Positions 62,568 to 64,000 of a stretch of 64,000 bases of DNA are shown here, piece by piece. Positions within the stretch are counted from its first letter, which is position 1. Each line of letters starts with the position of its first letter. Position numbers and translations under genes: made by a program. The stretch is from Pseudomonas sp. ICMP 561 (GTDB lineage Bacteria; Pseudomonadota; Gammaproteobacteria; Pseudomonadales; Pseudomonadaceae), in assembly GCF_002699985.1 (NCBI RefSeq), contig NZ_LKBT01000012.1:1-64000 (forward strand). Reading direction: 5' to 3'. Under the pieces are notes generated by a model that worked only from the letters and a program-made list of their open reading frames with translations, searched no databases and was not told the DNA's origin.

Positions 62568-63065
62568 TCAGAGGTAATCAATCGCCACGATATAGCAGAG
62601 CTGTTCGCCGGTGGGGGTGTGAACTTTCACTTCGGCATCCAGCGCTTTGCCGATCAGGGCACGGGCCAATGGCGAGTCGATGCTGATCAGGTTCAGCTTC
62701 AGGTCCAGTTCGTCAGGGCCGACGATCCGGTAGCGTGACTCTTTGCCGTCTTCGTCCTCAATGGTCACCCAGGCGCCGAAGTAGACCTTGTTGACGTCGC
62801 TGGGGTGTGCGGCGACGACTTTCAGACTTTCCAGCCTTTTGGTAAGAAAGCGCACGCGACTGTCGATTTCACGCAGCATCTTTTTACCGTAGGTGTATTC
62901 GGCGTTCTCTGAACGATCCCCCTGGGCCGCTGCTTCGCTCACCGACTGCGTCACTTGCGGGCGGCGGACGTGCCAAAGCTCATGGAGTTCGGCTCGCATC
63001 CGCGCTTCACCCTCAGGGGTGATCAGCGCGGTGCCAGCGGTGCGGGGAGGGCGGTAGCGGCTCAT
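62568..63065 (-). CDS. greB: Transcript cleavage factor GreB
   Basis: The 165-residue protein is full-length Gre: the N-terminal coiled-coil bearing DRSENAEYTYGKKMLREID (the acidic tip Asp-Glu needed for RNA cleavage) and the C-terminal FKBP-like domain (GAWVTIEDEDGKESRYRIVG, SPLARALIGK). The basic RYRPP N-terminus fits GreB rather than GreA. It rescues backtracked RNA polymerase. It is 36 bp downstream of the FtsX-type permease gene on the same strand, so co-transcription is likely. Confidence 0.95.
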   Translation of the reverse strand: MSRYRPPRTAGTALITPEGEARMRAELHELWHVRRPQVTQSVSEAAAQGDRSENAEYTYGKKMLREIDSRVRFLTKRLESLKVVAAHPSDVNKVYFGAWVTIEDEDGKESRYRIVGPDELDLKLNLISIDSPLARALIGKALDAEVKVHTPTGEQLCYIVAIDYL

Positions 63066-63101
63066 GGATTGTCGTTATAGGGAACAAGGGCGCGAAGTCT
63101 A

Positions 63102-64000
63102 TCAGCCATCGCGCAGTACCGTCAGCGGGCTCACATTCAACGCCCGACGAGTACCGAATACCCCTGCGCCACCCACCAGCAAAGCGCCGATTACAGGCAA
63201 CAGCAGCAGCCAGGCATGAGGCGCCCAGTCAAGGTTGAAGGCGTAGCGGTACAAGGCGAACGTCACCAGCTCGCAACCCAGTGCAGCCAGCAGGCCGCTC
63301 ACGGCCCCCAGCAGGCCGAACTCGATGCGTCGCGCCTTGACCAGTAATGCCCGCTCTGCACCTAGAGCCCTCACAAGCGCGCCTTGGCGAATACGCTCAT
63401 CCAGAGTCGCTTGGAGACCGGAAAACAGCACGGCAATACCCGCCGCCAGGACGAACAGCAGCACGAACTGCACGGCCAGCGTGACCTGATCCAGAATGCT
63501 GCGCACCTGCTCCAGTAGTGCCTCAACGCCCAGAATGCTGATGGCCGGGAAGGTGCGCGACAGCTCGACGATCTGCTTATCGTTGCCCGCAGGCAGATAG
63601 AAGCTGGTCATGTAGGTGGTGGGCAGATCCTGCAGAGTGCCGGGCTGGAAGATGATGAAGAAGTTTGGCTGGAAGGTGTCCCAGTTAACGTCCCGCAGGC
63701 TGGTGACCACTGCATCACGACTCATCCCGCCGATCATGAAGTTCAGACGGTCACCCAGTTTGATCTGCAGGCTGTCAGCCAGCTTGGCTTCTACCGACAC
63801 CCCGGGAGTTGCACTGGTTTCGCCGTTGGCTGGCCACCAGTTGCCTGCGGTCAAGGTGTTGCCTTCCGGCATGTTTGCCGACCAGGTCAGGTTCAGGTCG
63901 CGGCGTGTAGCGTTTTCCCCGCGTGAGTCCTTGGTCACGAAGTCGCTCACCGGCTTATCGTTGATGTTTACCAGGCGACCAGGCACCACGGGATAGAGCG
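63102..64000 (-). CDS. FtsX-like ABC transporter permease (YbbP type), 5' part missing
   Basis: The window cuts the gene; the open frame runs to the edge. About 299 C-terminal residues are visible: a periplasmic part (LADSLQIKLGDRLNFMIGG, NFFIIFQPGTLQDLP), then three helices (QFVLLFVLAAGIAVLFSGL, GLLGAVSGLLAALGCELVTF, LLLLPVIGALLVGGAGVFG) and the ending RRALNVSPLTVLRDG, the usual tail of YbbP-like permeases of the MacB/FtsX group. Its ATPase partner should lie upstream, outside the window. Confidence 0.9.
   Translation of the reverse strand, partial: LYPVVPGRLVNINDKPVSDFVTKDSRGENATRRDLNLTWSANMPEGNTLTAGNWWPANGETSATPGVSVEAKLADSLQIKLGDRLNFMIGGMSRDAVVTSLRDVNWDTFQPNFFIIFQPGTLQDLPTTYMTSFYLPAGNDKQIVELSRTFPAISILGVEALLEQVRSILDQVTLAVQFVLLFVLAAGIAVLFSGLQATLDERIRQGALVRALGAERALLVKARRIEFGLLGAVSGLLAALGCELVTFALYRYAFNLDWAPHAWLLLLPVIGALLVGGAGVFGTRRALNVSPLTVLRDG

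Overview
The window is a stretch of chromosome from a fluorescent Pseudomonas. The evidence is the gene families and their order (an eight-gene fpvGHJKCDEF ferripyoverdine iron-release operon, kdpFABCDE, a tgpA operon, hutH, fetAB, eptA), the GC-rich codon use, and at least three families of Pseudomonas-type REP palindromes between genes. I see no rRNA, tRNA, CRISPR array, phage, integrase or insertion sequence. Almost everything reads as core or soft-core chromosome. The right end cuts a permease gene; the left 181 bases hold no gene.

Layout. 0.2-2.9 kb: an electrophile-response module with an Old Yellow Enzyme, a DJ-1/PfpI protein and a TetR regulator, tied together by three copies of one palindromic operator. 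3.1-5.8 kb: an unknown membrane protein and a divergent SDR/LysR pair. 6.0-7.5 kb: the iron exporter fetAB. 7.7-13.5 kb: an envelope/LPS remodelling locus in which eptA and a ColR-like response regulator diverge from an Ais-like phosphatase, two tandem PAP2 phosphatases and a lipoprotein. 13.6-17.3 kb: two MFS transporters and a GNAT enzyme. 17.5-25.1 kb: a signalling block with a PAS hybrid kinase and a four-gene, translationally coupled operon of two kinases and two response regulators. 25.3-31.5 kb: a SnoaL-like secreted protein, two small acidic proteins, an EAL phosphodiesterase, a drug-type MFS pump and an unusual Nramp-family transporter. 31.7-33.2 kb: hutH with a HutC-type operator. 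33.6-39.8 kb: fpvGHJKCDEF behind Fur-like boxes. 40.1-40.8 kb: a 760-bp imperfect palindrome. 41.0-49.0 kb: kdpFABCDE. 49.1-55.5 kb: patatin phospholipase, lipoprotein, then moxR-DUF58-tgpA-CHAD. 55.8-64 kb: thioesterase, small membrane protein, chemoreceptor, tatD, MltF-like protein, DoxX protein, a conserved small protein, greB and the partial FtsX-type permease.

How the parts work together. Two metal systems stand out: fpv genes reduce and import iron freed from ferripyoverdine in the periplasm, while fetAB would export excess iron. The eptA locus is predicted to add phosphoethanolamine to lipid A and to adjust phosphates on LPS or undecaprenyl carriers. KdpDE would sense potassium or turgor limitation and drive kdpFABC.

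Most interesting candidates: the divergent LPS remodelling locus with its variant PAP2 signatures and TTTTTCAC motifs; the Nramp-like protein without the DPGN metal-site motif; the large palindrome before kdp; the REP element inside the kdp operon; and the G11 tract at the 3' end of kdpE. I did not find a clearly new defence or mobile system. Family assignments are from reading the protein sequences; no database search was run.
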